64,000 nucleotides of DNA from Sphingobacteriales bacterium (GCA_016192105.1 JACPUV010000007.1:62001-126000); one strand, 5' to 3'; numbered from the stretch's first letter, positions 27,190 to 36,643 are shown. Notes: generated from the letters alone by a model not told the origin. Numbers and translations: made by a program.

Positions 27190-27229
27190 CCCTGTTTTGG
27201 AACCTGTCAGGTGCCGGAACAGGGTTTTT
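27190..27229 (+). terminator. rho-independent terminator
   Basis: CCCTGTT (27190-27196) pairs with AACAGGG (27218-27224), and a TTTTT run follows directly. It ends the transcript of the hypothetical gene at 26609. Confidence 0.8.
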
Positions 27230-27369
27230 ATTTAATCTCCCTGCCGGAAAAGGGTATTGCCCGGGTGAAGAATTAATCGCAACTTAGGATAGCTGTTTAC
27301 CAGGGCTGGTTTTCTCACTTGCCGCTGCAATACCCGGGCAGGGCAATTCCTCCTTCCCGGATACCAGCC

Positions 27370-28935
27370 ATGAATTCATTAACCATTAAGTCTGCCTGTA
27401 TGCCTTACTTTGATTTTCACCTCCATCCGGCGCTGAAGCCCCAAATGTCTTTGCCGCCTGATTTCCCTTCTCCCTGGGAGATCATTAAACTGAAATTCAA
27501 ACACCCCAACGTCATTACCCTCCTGCTGAAATGCAGTGGCATCAATGAAGTGGTGGACTCCCAGGCATCTCTCACACAACTGGTCAGCGGGAAGGTTAAC
27601 CTCGTGGTGATCGCCCTTCATCCCCCGGAAATGGCCATGATGAATGACGGGCTGATCCAGCAGATCGCGGCCGAAGAGCAAACCCAATACATCAACCTCA
27701 GCCGGATCACCGATATCGGGTCCGGGGATATTTATTTCCGGATGCTGAATGAGGAACTGGCCAACCTGAAAAAAAACGGATCCGCCAACGGGAAAAAACT
27801 AAAACTGCTGAGTAAACTCAGCCAGTACAAGGCCACGGATACCGATACGGTCCATGCGGTGCTCAGCATCGAAGGGGCCCATGCTTTTTTCGGGCCAAGG
27901 CAACAAAAAAGCGAGACGGAGATCTTCACGGAATACTGGAACAACTTTGAAACCTTTACCAGCGCCAACCGGGTCTTCTCTCTCAATATCTCCCACCTGC
28001 AGGACAATGGATTTTGCAATCATGCTTTTGGCATCCAGATTTTCAAACCCAAACCTTTTTATCCCCGGGGAAATGGCATTACCCAGCACGGGTTCCGGCT
28101 GCTGCAAAAGATGAAGGAGAAAAACATATTGCTCGATATCAAACATACCAGCCTCTATGCCCGGAAACAACTCTATGATTTCCGGATCGGCGAAACCGGC
28201 TGGCCCCTTGTTTGCACCCATGCGGGACTGACCGGGATCAAAAAGGAAAACAGGGGAAAATATTTTATCGAAACACATCAGGAAGGAGCATTCCTCTCGG
28301 TCAGGCATTATAAACCGGCCGGCTACCTGCTGGGTACCTCATTCAACCCCAGCAGTATTAACCTGTATGATGAAGATGTATTTGAAGTGGTGGCTTCCGG
28401 CGGCCTGATCGGACTTTCCCTTGACCAGCGTATCCTCGGTGTACCCGAGGAATGGATGATGTCGATCGACAATATGGGGGATATTTATGAAGAGGAGATC
28501 ATCAGTCCGGGGGAAAAGGATTTTTTCAAAAATGTAATCCAAACTGATCCGGATAATTCCGATATCATTATTGTGGCGGATATCACCAACGCCGATAAAC
28601 AGGACTGGCCCCGCTTCCATGCGAGGCATTTCCTGAACCAGGTCTTCCATCTTTTTAAGATCTGCCGGGATTTCAATTATAATATGGACGAAATGGCCCG
28701 CCGTATCTGTATCGGCTCCGATTTTGACGGGATGATCAACCCGGTTGACAGTTGCCTGAATGTAACACGACTCGAAAAATTCAAAAATTACCTGGTTGAG
28801 CATTTCAAAGAATGGGAAAAGGATTTTACAGAAGTTACCGGCATCCGGGTATCCTCTTTTATCACCCCCAAAAAACTTATGGATCATATTTTTTACCAGA
28901 ACGGAGTGGATTTCCTGAAGGAACAGTATGTATGA
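27370..28935 (+). CDS. M19 (membrane dipeptidase)-like metallohydrolase
   Basis: About 522 residues from ATG 27370; ATG 27400 (MPYFDFHLHP) is an equal alternative. A TIM-barrel metallohydrolase with renal-dipeptidase-type motifs in order: FDFHLHP (metal HxH), LSIEGAHAF (bridging Glu), LNISHLQDNGF, LLDIKHTS, PLVCTHAGL and CIGSDFDGMINP. It is longer than typical M19 enzymes, with insertions around 120-160 and 370-420. No signal peptide is seen, so a cytoplasmic dipeptidase or another amidohydrolase function is possible. It stands alone. Confidence 0.72.
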   Translation: MNSLTIKSACMPYFDFHLHPALKPQMSLPPDFPSPWEIIKLKFKHPNVITLLLKCSGINEVVDSQASLTQLVSGKVNLVVIALHPPEMAMMNDGLIQQIAAEEQTQYINLSRITDIGSGDIYFRMLNEELANLKKNGSANGKKLKLLSKLSQYKATDTDTVHAVLSIEGAHAFFGPRQQKSETEIFTEYWNNFETFTSANRVFSLNISHLQDNGFCNHAFGIQIFKPKPFYPRGNGITQHGFRLLQKMKEKNILLDIKHTSLYARKQLYDFRIGETGWPLVCTHAGLTGIKKENRGKYFIETHQEGAFLSVRHYKPAGYLLGTSFNPSSINLYDEDVFEVVASGGLIGLSLDQRILGVPEEWMMSIDNMGDIYEEEIISPGEKDFFKNVIQTDPDNSDIIIVADITNADKQDWPRFHARHFLNQVFHLFKICRDFNYNMDEMARRICIGSDFDGMINPVDSCLNVTRLEKFKNYLVEHFKEWEKDFTEVTGIRVSSFITPKKLMDHIFYQNGVDFLKEQYV

Positions 28936-29109
28936 ATCAACGATAAGCCGGAACAGGTCCTGGACAAGGTTCGTTTCCTGAAGCCTATGTTTCCTTAGTG
29001 TTTCACTGCAAACAAGGTGCTTTTATCCGGTAACCCTTTGGAAGAACAAAACGCGAACAGGCAGGCGGAGCAGGGTTGATACGATCCCAGGGCGGGGAAT
29101 CTACAGGGG

Positions 29110-30786
29110 CTAATTCAGGAGCATTTCTCTTGCATTTTCCATGGCGGCGGCAGTGGGTTTCTCCCCACTGAGCATTTTGGCAATACTGGTAATCCGTTCT
29201 TCGGTACTGAGCAGGCGGATATGGGTCTTCACGAGGTCTTTCACGATCTCTTTGTAAACAAAGAAATGCGCATCGGCTTTACCAGCGATCTGTGGCTGGT
29301 GTGTGATGCAGATGACCTGGCGCCGGGCGGCCAGTGCTTTCATAATAATGCCGACCTGCCGGGCCGCTTCTCCTGAAATACCGGTATCGATTTCATCAAA
29401 AATCATCGTTGGCAGGTCCACGGATTCTGCCACCAGTGATTTAATACAGAGCATCAGCCGGCTGAGTTCACCGCCGCTGGCTACTTTGCGAAGGGGTTGA
29501 AACTGGCCGTCCTTTCCGCTGTTGCCGGCGGGCAGGTTGGCATCAAAAAGGAATTCAACGGTATCTTCACCGGTTTCATTCAGGCCGGTGCTGTCAAGGG
29601 CAGCCTTCAGTTTCGCGTTCGGCATGCCCACCTGTACCAGCAGTTTATTGACTTTTTCTTCAAAGGGTTTCAGCTGCTTCCTGCGGTTTGCTGATATTTT
29701 TTTAGCAAACGCAACGGCCTGTTCATAAAGACCGTGGCTTTCGGTTTCCTTTTGTTCGATCAGCTGATCGATCTGTAACACGGCCTGCAGTTTCTCTTCC
29801 AGTTGCTGTTGAATCTCCAACAGTTCACGGGTGGAGCCGACCCCGTGTTTTTTTTGTAGTTTATAGCCCAGCGACAGCCGTTCATTCAGCCGCTCAACCC
29901 GTTCCGGGTCATACTGGATATGATCGTTGATCCGGTCCACATCTTCCGCAATATCCTGCAGTTCGATCTGCACCGACTGCAATCGCTGCAACAGGGCGGG
30001 GAGTTCCGGATGATAACTGCTGAAACTGTTCAGCTGGTTCACAATGATTTTAAGTTGCTGCACCAACGGCTGTTCCCCCTCCCGGAGTTCAAAAAAAGCC
30101 TTGTTCAATGCCGCTTTGATTCCCTCCGAGTTATTCAGCAATTTCAGCTCCGCATCCGTTTCTTCCAGTTCATTTTCGGTGAAGCCCGCTTCTTCCAGTT
30201 CGGTAAACTGGAACCGGTTATAATCAGCTTCTTTATCAAACTGCCATTTCTGCAGTTTCAGTTCATCGGCCTCTTTTTTTACCTGCTGCCATTGCCCGAA
30301 TACCTGCTGGTATTCTTCCAGCAGCGGGCTGTGACCCGCCAGGGCATCGATGACTTCCCGCTGAAAGTCCGACTCACCCAGCTCAAGCGTATCAAACTGC
30401 TGATGCAGGTCCACCAGCAATAAACTTAATTGCTGCAGTTGGGAAAGATTAACCGGGGTATCATTGATAAAGGCCCTTGATTTCCCATTGGTGCCAATTT
30501 CCCGGCGCAGGACCAGTTCTTCCTCTGTATCCAGTTCATTCGCTTTCAGGAAAGCCGCTACTGCTTTCTTGTGCCCCGCATTAAAAAATCCCTCCACCAC
30601 GCATTTCTTTTCTTTTTTTACCAGGGCAGCGGAATCGGCTCTTTCACCCAGTATCAGCCCGAGCGCGCCCATGATGATGGATTTACCGGCACCTGTTTCA
30701 CCGGTTATCACATTGAGACGACCGGAAAAATCGATTTCCAGTTCATCAATGATCGCATAATTGGAGATAGAAAGCCGCTTCAGCAT
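29110..30786 (-). CDS. recN: DNA repair protein RecN
   Basis: A 558-residue SMC-like ATPase that acts at double-strand breaks. Walker A GETGAGKS (29-36) is near the start, long coiled-coil arms occupy about 150-360, and MIFDEIDTGISGEAARQVG with the VICITHQPQIA switch lies in the C-terminal third. Length fits RecN. It is separated from the upstream zinc-ribbon gene by a terminator, so it has its own promoter. Confidence 0.95.
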   Translation of the reverse strand: MLKRLSISNYAIIDELEIDFSGRLNVITGETGAGKSIIMGALGLILGERADSAALVKKEKKCVVEGFFNAGHKKAVAAFLKANELDTEEELVLRREIGTNGKSRAFINDTPVNLSQLQQLSLLLVDLHQQFDTLELGESDFQREVIDALAGHSPLLEEYQQVFGQWQQVKKEADELKLQKWQFDKEADYNRFQFTELEEAGFTENELEETDAELKLLNNSEGIKAALNKAFFELREGEQPLVQQLKIIVNQLNSFSSYHPELPALLQRLQSVQIELQDIAEDVDRINDHIQYDPERVERLNERLSLGYKLQKKHGVGSTRELLEIQQQLEEKLQAVLQIDQLIEQKETESHGLYEQAVAFAKKISANRRKQLKPFEEKVNKLLVQVGMPNAKLKAALDSTGLNETGEDTVEFLFDANLPAGNSGKDGQFQPLRKVASGGELSRLMLCIKSLVAESVDLPTMIFDEIDTGISGEAARQVGIIMKALAARRQVICITHQPQIAGKADAHFFVYKEIVKDLVKTHIRLLSTEERITSIAKMLSGEKPTAAAMENAREMLLN

Positions 30787-30870
30787 TTGAAAAGCAAATT
30801 AGGTTTTTGAACCGACATACCGATCATTCCCCCTGCCGAAACTTTTCGCGGATCCGGGTTTGCAGGGGTA

Positions 30871-30902
30871 AAAAAATAAGGTCCCGCGGGAGCAGGACCT
30901 TA
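30871..30902 (-). terminator. rho-independent terminator of the zinc-ribbon gene
   Basis: TAAGGTCC (30877-30884) and GGACCTTA (30895-30902) form a stem that reads, on the minus strand, into a run of T residues (plus-strand A tract at 30871-30876). It lies 22 bp beyond the stop of the zinc-ribbon coiled-coil gene. Confidence 0.88.
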
Positions 30903-30924
30903 GTATCTGTACTATTCCAGACGG

Positions 30925-31680
30925 TTATTTTAATTCTACATTACTGCCCAGTTCCTCATCCACCAGGATGCGACCGCAGTTCTCGCAGATCATGATTTTT
31001 TTGTGCTGGCGGATCTCGCTTTGCTTCTGCGGGGGGATCGCGTTGAAGCAACCACCACAGGCATCCCTTTCAACGGGTACCACGGCCAGGCCGTTGCGGT
31101 AACTGTGACGGATCTTTTCGTAACTGGCCAGGAGGCGGGGTTCCACATGCTGTTTGGCTTCAGCAGCCATCTTGGCAAAATGTTTTTCTTCTTTTTCGTT
31201 GGCGGCAATGATCTTTTCCAGCTCACCTTTCTTGGTAGCCAGTACGCCTTCCTTAGCCGCGATATTCTTTTTGGCCTTCTCCAGCAGCAGGGCTTTCTCC
31301 GCGATTTCTTCGGTGGCATCCTTGATGTGCTTTTCCGCCAGCTTCATTTCCAGCTGCTGCATCTCGATCTCTTTGTTGACCGCTTCGAATTCGCGGTTAT
31401 TCTTTACGTTGGCACTTTGCTTTTCGTATTTCTTGACCAGCGCTTCGGATTCCTTGATCGCGTTTTTGCGCTGCTCGATAAAATCAGTCACACCATTAAT
31501 CTCTTCCTCGATACGGGTTTGACGGGCATGCAGGCCGGTGATCTCATCTTCCAGGTCGGCCACTTCCATCGGTAACTCCCCTTTCAGGATCTTGATCTCA
31601 TCCATTTTGCTCTCAATTTTCTGGAGCGTAACGAGGGAGGTCAGTTTTTCTTCTACGGAAAATTCTTTAACGTGTGCCAT
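30925..31680 (-). CDS. coiled-coil protein with C-terminal C4 zinc ribbon
   Basis: A 251-residue protein from ATG 31680 (MAHVKEFSVEEKL). An upstream in-frame start would translate repeat DNA. Residues about 20-190 are one long Glu/Lys-rich coiled coil. The end carries C-G-G-C ... C-E-N-C-G-R, a four-cysteine zinc ribbon. This matches the CT398/FlgZ-like family, proposed to act as an adaptor linking protein or nucleic acid partners; no enzyme activity is expected. It follows the Nif3 gene by 58 bp, as these families often do. Confidence 0.88.
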   Translation of the reverse strand: MAHVKEFSVEEKLTSLVTLQKIESKMDEIKILKGELPMEVADLEDEITGLHARQTRIEEEINGVTDFIEQRKNAIKESEALVKKYEKQSANVKNNREFEAVNKEIEMQQLEMKLAEKHIKDATEEIAEKALLLEKAKKNIAAKEGVLATKKGELEKIIAANEKEEKHFAKMAAEAKQHVEPRLLASYEKIRHSYRNGLAVVPVERDACGGCFNAIPPQKQSEIRQHKKIMICENCGRILVDEELGSNVELK

Positions 31681-31685
31681 TTTCA

Positions 31686-31712
31686 GGTTTAGTGTTTGAA
31701 AGTTTGACGTTT
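31686..31712. repeat. short heptamer-type repeat upstream of the zinc-ribbon gene
   Basis: GTTT recurs at 31687, 31694, 31702 and 31709 with spacings 7, 8 and 7, in units such as GTTTAGT, GTTTGAA and GTTTGAG. It lies 6 bp before the start codon, between the Nif3 stop and this gene. Confidence 0.6.
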
Positions 31713-31738
31713 GAGGGATCAGCAGCCCGGGTTTTGCC

Positions 31739-32836
31739 TTATGCAAAATACCTTACCGGGTTGGTTTCCACCTCAGTTTTAAGGACGGCAAAGGTAGGGA
31801 ATTTTTTGGCTAAAACTTCCTGCAGGAGGGGGATCGTGAATTGCTCCGTTTCAAAATGACCGGGATCGGCAATTAAGAGTTGGCTATTCGCATCAAAGAA
31901 TTCATGGTATTTCATATCTGCCGTTATATAAGCATCGGCGCCAGCTGCTAATGCTTTGGAAATCAGAAAACTACCAGCTCCTCCACAGACCGCCACTTTT
32001 TTAACCGGCCGTCCCGGGAAAGCAGTATGACGGATCAGCGGGGTGCCAAATACTGTTTTCACCAGTTGCAGGAATGGCTGTTCTTCCAGAGCCTGGGGTA
32101 AATCCCCCAGTAATCCTGATCCGGTCTCCGGGTGCGGGTTCGCCAGTTCCACCACATCATAGGCTACTTCTTCATAGGGGTGCGCAGCCTTCAGGGCCCT
32201 GAGAAGAGCGGGCTGGAGACCGGTTGGGAAAACCAGTTCCAGCTTTATTTCCTTTTCATGGTGCCGCCGGTTCTTTTCCCCCACATAGGGATTCGCATTT
32301 TCCCCTGCTTTAAAAGTTCCGGTCCCCTCGCTGTTAAAGCTGCACTCGCTGTACAGGCCGATCTGACCAGCCCCTGCATCAAAAAGAGCATTCCGGACAG
32401 CTTCCGCATGATCCGCCGGTACAAAAGTGAATAATTTCCTCAGGGTGTTTTCCCGGGCGGAGAGGATGGATCTGTTTTGCAGGCCCAACTGGTCCGCAAT
32501 CCGCCCATTGACCCCGGAAAGTATATTGTCCAGGTTGGTATGGATGGCATAGAGGGCAATATCATTTTTTATGGCCGTGATGATGGCCCGCTCCACATAA
32601 TTTTTGCCGTTGATCTTTTTAAGCCCGCCGAAAATGATCGGGTGATGTGACACGACCAGGTTGCAGCCCCGTGTAATGGCTTCTTTCACGACCGCTTCTG
32701 TGGCATCAAGCGAACAAATGATACCGGTACATTCCCACCCGGTATCCCCGGTAATCAGCCCGGCATTATCATAGGATTCCTGCAGGGGCAGCGGTGCCCA
32801 TGATTCGAGGCAGGCAACGATGGATGCTATTTTCAT
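31739..32836 (-). CDS. Nif3-like dinuclear metal centre protein
   Basis: A 365-residue member of the Nif3/YqfO family, the longer form with a middle insertion (about residues 130-240) that is CutA-like in known structures. Metal ligands are visible in VVSHHPIIF, AIHTNLDN and the C-terminal DPGHFETEQF. Proteins of this family form hexameric toroids with two metals per subunit; roles in GTP cyclohydrolase-type or nucleotide chemistry are proposed, not settled. Probably co-transcribed with the downstream zinc-ribbon gene. Confidence 0.9.
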   Translation of the reverse strand: MKIASIVACLESWAPLPLQESYDNAGLITGDTGWECTGIICSLDATEAVVKEAITRGCNLVVSHHPIIFGGLKKINGKNYVERAIITAIKNDIALYAIHTNLDNILSGVNGRIADQLGLQNRSILSARENTLRKLFTFVPADHAEAVRNALFDAGAGQIGLYSECSFNSEGTGTFKAGENANPYVGEKNRRHHEKEIKLELVFPTGLQPALLRALKAAHPYEEVAYDVVELANPHPETGSGLLGDLPQALEEQPFLQLVKTVFGTPLIRHTAFPGRPVKKVAVCGGAGSFLISKALAAGADAYITADMKYHEFFDANSQLLIADPGHFETEQFTIPLLQEVLAKKFPTFAVLKTEVETNPVRYFA

Positions 32837-32977
32837 GACCGGAAGTTACATCAATAGGCATTTACCCGGAAACCGGTTAAAAACATTACCCGGGATTTCC
32901 AAAATTGTATTATCTTTTGCGTCCCTAAGCCCTTTGAATCACTGCCCTTCCGATTTGTTCACGTCAAAACGCTTGCC

Positions 32978-33601
32978 ATGCTCAGGAGAACAACTGGCCG
33001 CCTTTTACTTTTGCTGTTAGTAGTAACAGGTTCAGCGGGAACCATCAAGGACAATTCCCTTTCAAAATCTGAACGAAAATATGCGATCACGATAATGAAG
33101 GACTCGCATAAAGATGTGGTGAAAGCCACAAAAGGGCTGTCTGGCGCCCAGCTTGATTTCAGAACATCCCCGGACCGCTGGTCTGTAAAAGAATGCGTTT
33201 ACCATATAGCCGCTGCCGAAAAATTACTCTGGAGCATGTTTGAAGGCGCCATGAAAAATCCGCCCAACCCCGAGAAAAGAGCGGAGATAAAAGTTCAGGA
33301 TGATGCATTGGTACAGATGGTTCAGGACCGCAGCAAAAAGAACCAGGCGCCCGAACCTCTGCAGCCGAAAAATACCGGTTACAGGGACCTGGCGGATGCG
33401 CTGGCTGATTTTAAAGCCACCCGGACCGAACACATTAAATATATCCGGAACTCCACGGAAGACATGCGGGACAGGGTCGTGCAAATGCCCTTCGGATGGA
33501 TTGACTGTTACCAGCTCTACATTTTCATCGCGGCCCATAGCAAAAGGCATACCCTGCAGCTGACCGAGGTGAAAGCCGCGGCTGGTTTCCCGAAAGAATA
33601 G
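32978..33601 (+). CDS. exported DinB-family protein
   Basis: A 207-residue protein with a hydrophobic leader (GRLLLLLLVVTGSAG) and a DinB/YfiT four-helix bundle. Key phrases are KGLSGAQLDFRTSPDRWSV, the metal-site helix CVYHIAAAEKLLW and the C-terminal HSKRHTLQLTEVK, which together supply the usual three His. Catalytic details are unknown; thiol transferases are in the superfamily. Export is unusual for DinB proteins but has been annotated in Bacteroidota. Confidence 0.82.
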   Translation: MLRRTTGRLLLLLLVVTGSAGTIKDNSLSKSERKYAITIMKDSHKDVVKATKGLSGAQLDFRTSPDRWSVKECVYHIAAAEKLLWSMFEGAMKNPPNPEKRAEIKVQDDALVQMVQDRSKKNQAPEPLQPKNTGYRDLADALADFKATRTEHIKYIRNSTEDMRDRVVQMPFGWIDCYQLYIFIAAHSKRHTLQLTEVKAAAGFPKE

Positions 33602-33610
33602 CAGGTTAGT

Positions 33611-33678
33611 GGATTATTGATTATTAATTATTGCAGAGCGGGGCGAACCTGTTTTTCCTTAAGCCAATAATTAATAAT
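33611..33678. terminator. AT-rich inverted repeat with heptamer periodicity
   Basis: ATTATTAATTATTG (33620-33633) and CAATAATTAATAAT (33665-33678) form a 14-bp perfect inverted repeat between the convergent DinB and MG2-plug genes. The left arm is itself built of 7-bp units (ATTAT at 33613, 33620, 33627). It is placed where a bidirectional terminator is expected. Confidence 0.5.
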
Positions 33679-33683
33679 CCTCC

Positions 33684-36080
33684 TTACTGCGAAATAATCT
33701 TCTCCAAACTGATCAGTTTCCCCGACGTTGTCATCCCTTCCACCACCACCCTGAATTTTCGGGTACGGTCCGTATTGTAAAAACTGACCGGTATCACCGG
33801 GTTTATATTATTGACAAAAATATTCGGCCGCCAGTCGAGGGTAATGCGGGTATCGGGTTTAACCAGCAGGGAGGGATCGGCTTTATAATCCGGTACATAA
33901 AATTCTTTCACCACAGAAAAACCACGGTAGCTGATCAGGTCGCCCCGGGATGAATTGGTAATATCGGCACCCTTCCGGGTATAGATGGCCATCGCCCCTC
34001 CGGCCCCGCCGCCTGTGGCTCCGATAAAAGTACTGTACAGTTTCACCAGGGCGATCTCCGAAGGCGGCAGGCTGGCGATCACACTGGCATCGGTCTCAAT
34101 CTCGTTCAGGTAGAGGGTCATGGGAATCGGTCCCATCGAACTTATCATCGGGCCCTGGCGGTAATACAGCTTATACTCATTGCCATCAGTAGCCAGGTCC
34201 AGACCCGGTATCCGCAGCTGCAGGTAATCAAATATATTCGCCCCGGTCACAAACTCTTCGGTATTCACCAGGTCGATGCTTCTCTCCGAGGGCCCGCTGA
34301 ACGCCCCCCGGGTATATTGCTCATCCAGCAGATCCGTCGGATTTTTCTTTTTCACTTTCAGGGTAATTTCTTCCAGCATCAGGCCATTGGCTTTCTGTAT
34401 GGCCTCAAAATCATCGGCCAGTTTTTTTTGTTTACCAGCCAGGGAGCTTTCCGCAAAAAAAGAATGGCCGGGATAAACAACCGGGTAACTCCTGCCCAGC
34501 GTATCGCTGGTCATCTTCACATCAATATACTTGCTTTTCTTTCCCCGTATATCGACAATAAAAATACGGGCGTCCCCGAAAAACAACAGTGAATCCAGTT
34601 TGAAATTCCCCTGCATATCCGTCGTGATAAACTGTGCATTCCGCCGCATTCCTTCCGCTGAAATGAGCGCTATCAGTGTTTTTTCGGGGAAACTCCTGTT
34701 GGTGCCACCCAAGGTCACCCTCCCGGTAATGGTAATATAAGAGGGATCTGCAAACGGCAGGGGCTGCTTTAGTTTGCTGGCCAGTTCTTCCCAGCGAAAC
34801 CTCCGCCATCCGTGGGTCATCATCAGCAGGTCAGTGGCTGTTTTCACCGAATCATCCTCGGCAGAAAAATACCAGGCGGGGTTATGAATATAGCCCCGCA
34901 GGTCGGCGGTCAGCAGTAAACCGGAATAAATATTCTCCGGTCGTTGCGGCGAAAGGGCATAGTCCGCATCGGTCACAGACAGCGACAAACTCCCCTGCAC
35001 CGTATCTTTCAACTGGATCGTAAAATGGTTTCTTCCTTTTTCCGCAAAGCTCAGGGTATCCGTACGAAGTGCCGCAGTATGGATATATTCTTTATTGTTG
35101 ACAAAGAACAGTCGTTCCGCCAGCGGCAGCCCTTCCCCGGTAAAAACGGTGACCTGCATGATCCCTGAATTCAGTTTTTCGGTGTTCAGCACTCCCTGCA
35201 TTTCATCTTTGGCAGGGGACAGATCCTGACGGAACAGTACATGATGCTGCATTTGCCCGATCATATAGGCGGCCCTCCGGGACGGATTGTCCATCCGCTG
35301 ATGAATTTCAAAAAATCCTCCCTGCGGATGAGGAATGATGGACAAGACCAGGCCTTTGTCTGCAATAACAGGTAAGGGATAGGTTTGAGGGGAAGCTGTT
35401 TCACCCAGCCTCGCAGTATATTTTTCGCCGGACTCCGGGATCAGTTCGAACATTCCCATCCCGTCGTGATAAGAACTGAACGTGGTTACTTCCTGCCCCT
35501 TACTGTTATTTATAGTACCCTTTATTTCAACCGGCTGGCCTTTTTCGTCCGTGGCTTTAAACGCGATGGTATTGGTGAATCCGCTGACCAGGTTGCCCCC
35601 TTCGGGAAAGAAATCCAGCAGGACAGTATGCGCCCTATTAGGCGGCTCAGCTCCGATGGGTTTTTTCCCGAAAATGAACAGCTTCTTTTTGTACACATAT
35701 TCGATGCCATTGTTCAGCATCGTGGGGGTATAGGCCCTGACCAGGTACATACCGGTCACCAGGGTATCGGGCAGTTCAAACTGACCATAGGTACTGGCCA
35801 GCATCACTGGCAGCGCTTTACGGGAAAGTATAACGGAGGCTTCATTCAGCAGCTCCACGTACAATACGGAACTGATGGTATCGGGCTGGTAATCGGAATA
35901 AAGATAGGCTTTGAACCAGGCGGTTTCCCCGGCCAGGTAATTGTCCCGGTCAAAATGCAGCCAGGTTTTTTCCACCGGGGCCCGCTGGTACCATTGCTGC
36001 AACAGGTCTGCGGGCGCCTGGGAATATCCATCCGGCAAGAGGCTGATAAAAATGACAGAAAGCAGTAGTTTCCTTTTCAT
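33684..36080 (-). CDS. secreted MG2 / TonB-plug-like fusion protein
   Basis: A 798-residue protein with signal peptide MKRKLLLSVIFISLLPDGYSQ. Residues about 35-140 form an alpha-2-macroglobulin MG2-type domain (KTWLHFDRDNYLAGETAWF, TGMYLVRAYTPTM). A carboxypeptidase-like beta domain follows at about 440-520 (YITITGRVTLGG). Residues about 600-720 resemble a TonB-receptor plug (IFDYLQLRIPGLDL, GGAGGAMAIYTRKG), but no beta-barrel follows. This layout recurs in Bacteroidota as proteins of unknown role; interaction with outer-membrane machinery is inference. Confidence 0.7.
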   Translation of the reverse strand: MKRKLLLSVIFISLLPDGYSQAPADLLQQWYQRAPVEKTWLHFDRDNYLAGETAWFKAYLYSDYQPDTISSVLYVELLNEASVILSRKALPVMLASTYGQFELPDTLVTGMYLVRAYTPTMLNNGIEYVYKKKLFIFGKKPIGAEPPNRAHTVLLDFFPEGGNLVSGFTNTIAFKATDEKGQPVEIKGTINNSKGQEVTTFSSYHDGMGMFELIPESGEKYTARLGETASPQTYPLPVIADKGLVLSIIPHPQGGFFEIHQRMDNPSRRAAYMIGQMQHHVLFRQDLSPAKDEMQGVLNTEKLNSGIMQVTVFTGEGLPLAERLFFVNNKEYIHTAALRTDTLSFAEKGRNHFTIQLKDTVQGSLSLSVTDADYALSPQRPENIYSGLLLTADLRGYIHNPAWYFSAEDDSVKTATDLLMMTHGWRRFRWEELASKLKQPLPFADPSYITITGRVTLGGTNRSFPEKTLIALISAEGMRRNAQFITTDMQGNFKLDSLLFFGDARIFIVDIRGKKSKYIDVKMTSDTLGRSYPVVYPGHSFFAESSLAGKQKKLADDFEAIQKANGLMLEEITLKVKKKNPTDLLDEQYTRGAFSGPSERSIDLVNTEEFVTGANIFDYLQLRIPGLDLATDGNEYKLYYRQGPMISSMGPIPMTLYLNEIETDASVIASLPPSEIALVKLYSTFIGATGGGAGGAMAIYTRKGADITNSSRGDLISYRGFSVVKEFYVPDYKADPSLLVKPDTRITLDWRPNIFVNNINPVIPVSFYNTDRTRKFRVVVEGMTTSGKLISLEKIISQ

Positions 36081-36182
36081 TGATAAAGTTATAAGTCCCC
36101 CGAAATTACCTCATAATTACAAACCAGGAGCAGGGTCCTTTTAAGACTAGTATAATTCCCTTTCCCGCAAGCAATTTACCTG

Positions 36183-36215
36183 TTGGAGAAGCAGGCGAAT
36201 ATGCCTATTTTGTGA
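36183..36215 (+). promoter_or_regulatory. possible promoter of the 36233 lipoprotein
   Basis: TTG (36183-36185) and TATTTTG (36209-36215), 23 bp apart, partly fit the Bacteroidota promoter. The start codon follows 17 bp later. Confidence 0.3.
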
Positions 36216-36232
36216 AGGCATAAACCGGATAT

Positions 36233-36643
36233 ATGAAAAAACACCTCTTGGCTTTCAGCCTGGTCCTTTTACTGGCCGGTTGCGAAAAAGCAATTCAGCA
36301 TGCGCAGGAAGACCTGGTTATCCGGGCCATGACGGACGGCCAGTGGGTGATTACCAGTTTCACCCTGAACAGCACAAACATCAGTTCCGATTTTACCAAC
36401 TACCGGTTTAAGTATTACAGCAACAAAACAGTGGATGCAATCAATAATGGCGCTGTTGAAAACACAGGCACCTGGGAAGGCAATGCCAATACGATGACAA
36501 TTTCAGCAAATTTTGCTGCCCCTGCCTATCCACTGACCCTGATCAACGGAAACTGGCAGATTACCCGGAACAGCTGGACATATGTGGAAGCCACCCAGTC
36601 CAGCGGATCGGATATAAAAACCCTCCGACTGGATAAACAGTGA
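36233..36643 (+). CDS. lipocalin-like lipoprotein, unknown
   Basis: A 136-residue lipoprotein. The signal peptide ends in LLAGC (lipidated Cys about residue 17), followed by EKA. The mature part has QWVITSFTLNSTNISSDFTN, FKYYSNKTVDAI, GTWEGNANTMTISANF and ends in LRLDKQ, the strand pattern of Bacteroidota lipocalin-like proteins. No function can be named. It precedes adhesin-SprF module 1 by 184 bp and may be unrelated to it. Confidence 0.72.
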   Translation: MKKHLLAFSLVLLLAGCEKAIQHAQEDLVIRAMTDGQWVITSFTLNSTNISSDFTNYRFKYYSNKTVDAINNGAVENTGTWEGNANTMTISANFAAPAYPLTLINGNWQITRNSWTYVEATQSSGSDIKTLRLDKQ

